Positions 56,201 to 59,200 of a stretch of DNA of 64,000 nucleotides are shown here, in pieces. The stretch is from Spisula solida (taxonomy: Eukaryota > Mollusca > Bivalvia > Venerida > Mactridae). Made by a program: the position numbers and the translations under genes. Position 1 is the stretch's first letter. Each line of letters begins with the position of its first letter. The notes beneath the pieces are model-generated. The model was not told where the DNA came from, ran no database searches, and saw nothing but the letters and a program-made list of their open reading frames with translations. The stretch spans positions 19,654,533-19,718,532 of the forward strand of contig OX365960.1 in NCBI GenBank assembly GCA_947247005.1, written 5' to 3'.

Positions 56201-59200
56201 AAATTCAGTTTTTGGTTTCAATACGAGATCACACACAGGGAGTCTAACCAGATAAGTCTGGAACAAAAGCAAGCCATATCCTTAAAGATAGTGAGTATAA
56301 ATACAGCATATTCAAGCTGAAGTCCAGCTGAGGTCTGGGATAAATGTGGTAAGCCAAGTTTTATCAGCATAATACCATTGTGATATCTTACACCAAGGCA
56401 GGTAATCCTGGCTGCCTACACTGGATGCCAGTTTATTAAATTGTGTTATCATCATATTCATAGACATATCAAGCCTCAAGGACTGAATGACTGGAAACCC
56501 TTCTTAGTTTTCATCAAATTCTTTTACCTTTTTTAGACATTTATAGTTATACTGTAGGCAGTTGAGCTGACCAGATCTCCTGGGTACTGTTTTATCAAAG
56601 TGCTTACAGAAATCGTAAACTTACGATCAAATTAAATTCTTTAAAGTATGTTTACAATTATAAAGAGTGGTAAATGGAGTTACAATACTAATAATGATTC
56701 AGTTAATAAACTCCTACAAACCAATCCGTCACCAGTTGTTAAAGAATTATAAAGATTTTAAATTTTAGCGTAAGCTTACGATTTTCGTAAGTTTTTTTAT
56801 AAAACAGTACCCTGGAGCCCACCGCTACTGAGCGCTTGATAGAGCTATGCTAGGAAATGGCTTGCTTCAAACAAGCACTGTGTAGCCGATGAAGTGAAAT
56901 AATTTTATGCTACCGGCAAGCGCTCGCGGAAAGCAGAACGTTGCATAGCAAAGTGCAATTGAAGCCAAGGGCACGGTAGTTCTTGCCTAACAAAGTGTTA
57001 AGAAGCGGTACGCTATCGGGGAGCACTGCTTAATGGTAGCTTGTCACTGCATAGACAGGTATGCGACTATTTCGTAACCAGGCTTAATAGTAACCATCCA
57101 TTTTCGGCTATTTTGTAACCTTTACATAGATAAATGTCAACAAAAACACGTGTTGAAATTAATTATATTGTATACTCAAAGTAACGGCATTTTGCCTTCA
57201 TCAGGAAATGTAACCTTTACATCACATTTCTACAATGATATACTTTAGCCATATATATAATATTCTACATCAGTAAAAGCAATAAATTGGCGGTTACGAA
57301 ATAGCCGATACTTTTTGGTTATGATTAAGCCTGGTTACGAAATAGCCAATACTTTTTGGTTATGATTAAGCCTGGTTACCAAATAGCCAATACTTTTTGG
57401 TTACGATTAAGCCTGGTTACGAAATAGCCAATACTTTTTGGTTACGATTAAGCCTGGTTACGAAACAGCCAATACTTTTTGGTTACGATTAAGCCTGGTT
57501 ACGAAATAGCCGATACTTTTTGGTTACGATTAAGCCTGGTTACAAAATAGCCGATACTTTTTGGTTACGATTAAGCCTGGTTACGAAATAGCCGACACTT
57601 TTGGTTACGAAATAGCCAATACTTTTTGGTTACGATTAAGCCTGGTTACGAAATAGCCGATACTTTTTGGTTACGATTAAGCCTGGTTACTAAATAGCCG
57701 ATACTTTTTGGTTATGATTAAGCCTGGTTACTAAATAGCCGATACTTTTTGGTTACGATTAAGTCTGGTTACTAAATAGCCGATACTTTTTGGTTATGAT
57801 TAAGTCTGGTTACGAAATGACCTGTATACCATACATGTAGATATAAGGAAAGTGCTTCTTACTGCAATGTGAAAGTGGCGTGGTTAGGCAACGGGCTCCT
57901 GAAGTTCATCAAAAGGGTACTAACTCAAATAATGCTCAAGTCCACCATTTTAAACATTATGATCATTGTGAAATAATATCTAGATTGTAATTGTACATGC
58001 ACAAATATCACTTACAGCATTTATCTTGTAAAATTTACAAATCCTCATAATCACAAACATAAATCATTAGTTTAGTGTAATATAATTGTAAACCAGTTTA
58101 AACAAGACAACAGTTACGTTCTTTCTGCACCAAACCGTTGTATGACATGTATGACATACATGGTCAACATTTTAATGGATTTAAAGTGGACTATATACAT
58201 CATCAAAATTGACTTTGTCTGTAAGTCATTGCATGACTGAAAACTGTCATTTGATAGGACACTACTTCAATTATATATAATACAATAAACAGTAAAACCC
58301 TTATTTTAATCCTGGGTACTGTTTTATCAAAGCACTTACGAAATTCTTAAACTAATCTGATTCAGTTAACTAACTCCTACAAAGCATAAATGTCACCAAT
58401 ATGTAGGTTTTAAAGAATAATTAAGAATTTAAATTAGAATGTAAGTTTACGTTTTCCTTAAGTCTTTTGATAAAACAGTACCCTGGTGCGCTACCCTAGC
58501 TATTTTCGATTAGACATTTATTTAAGATGTCCATTGTATTATAGCACCCATAACATTATAAAATCTCATTGGAACATGATATCGCAGCAACATGAAACAT
58601 AAATTGAGAATACTGCTTTTGTGTGCATTAATATATACAGTCTGTATTGAACAATATTTCGCAGAACAATGTTTTCATTGGCCCACATGGAAGACCCAAA
58701 AAAGGTATAACAAGTAATTAAGAATTGCAAGCAATACAGAAGTCCCCTACCGGTTTTAAGCCATTTTTCAATGTTTCTGTTGCCATAGCAACCACAATTT
58801 TGGTTGGAATCTAAATATATTTGGACGTGCATTATCCCCTTATTGCCCCCTATCCACATACCAAGTTTCATGAACCTAGCTTGGAAACTGTTTGAGTTAT
58901 GTCAGGATCCAGATTTTTTGACAGGACGGACGGACTGACGGACGGACTGACGGACGGACGGAGGGCAAACCTATAGTCCCCTCCGGTCAAAAACCGGTAG
59001 GGGACTAATAAAATTATTAACACACAATAAGTCGGTAAAGAAAACCACTCACCATCTTGTCTCGTTTGAAATGGCTCTCTAATTTGAAGACATGAATGAA
59101 GCAATTTGGGTGTGTCTAGAATTTCATTTTCAAAGTATGCTGGCCAGTAGGGTCCGTATGGCCAAAATTTGATGTCTCTTGGCCGAGTTTTATATTTCGT

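Noticed and set aside
58566..58871. 101-codon minus-strand frame near exon 1
   Set aside because: It lies mostly in MITE family 6 copy d and has no similarity or splice sites.
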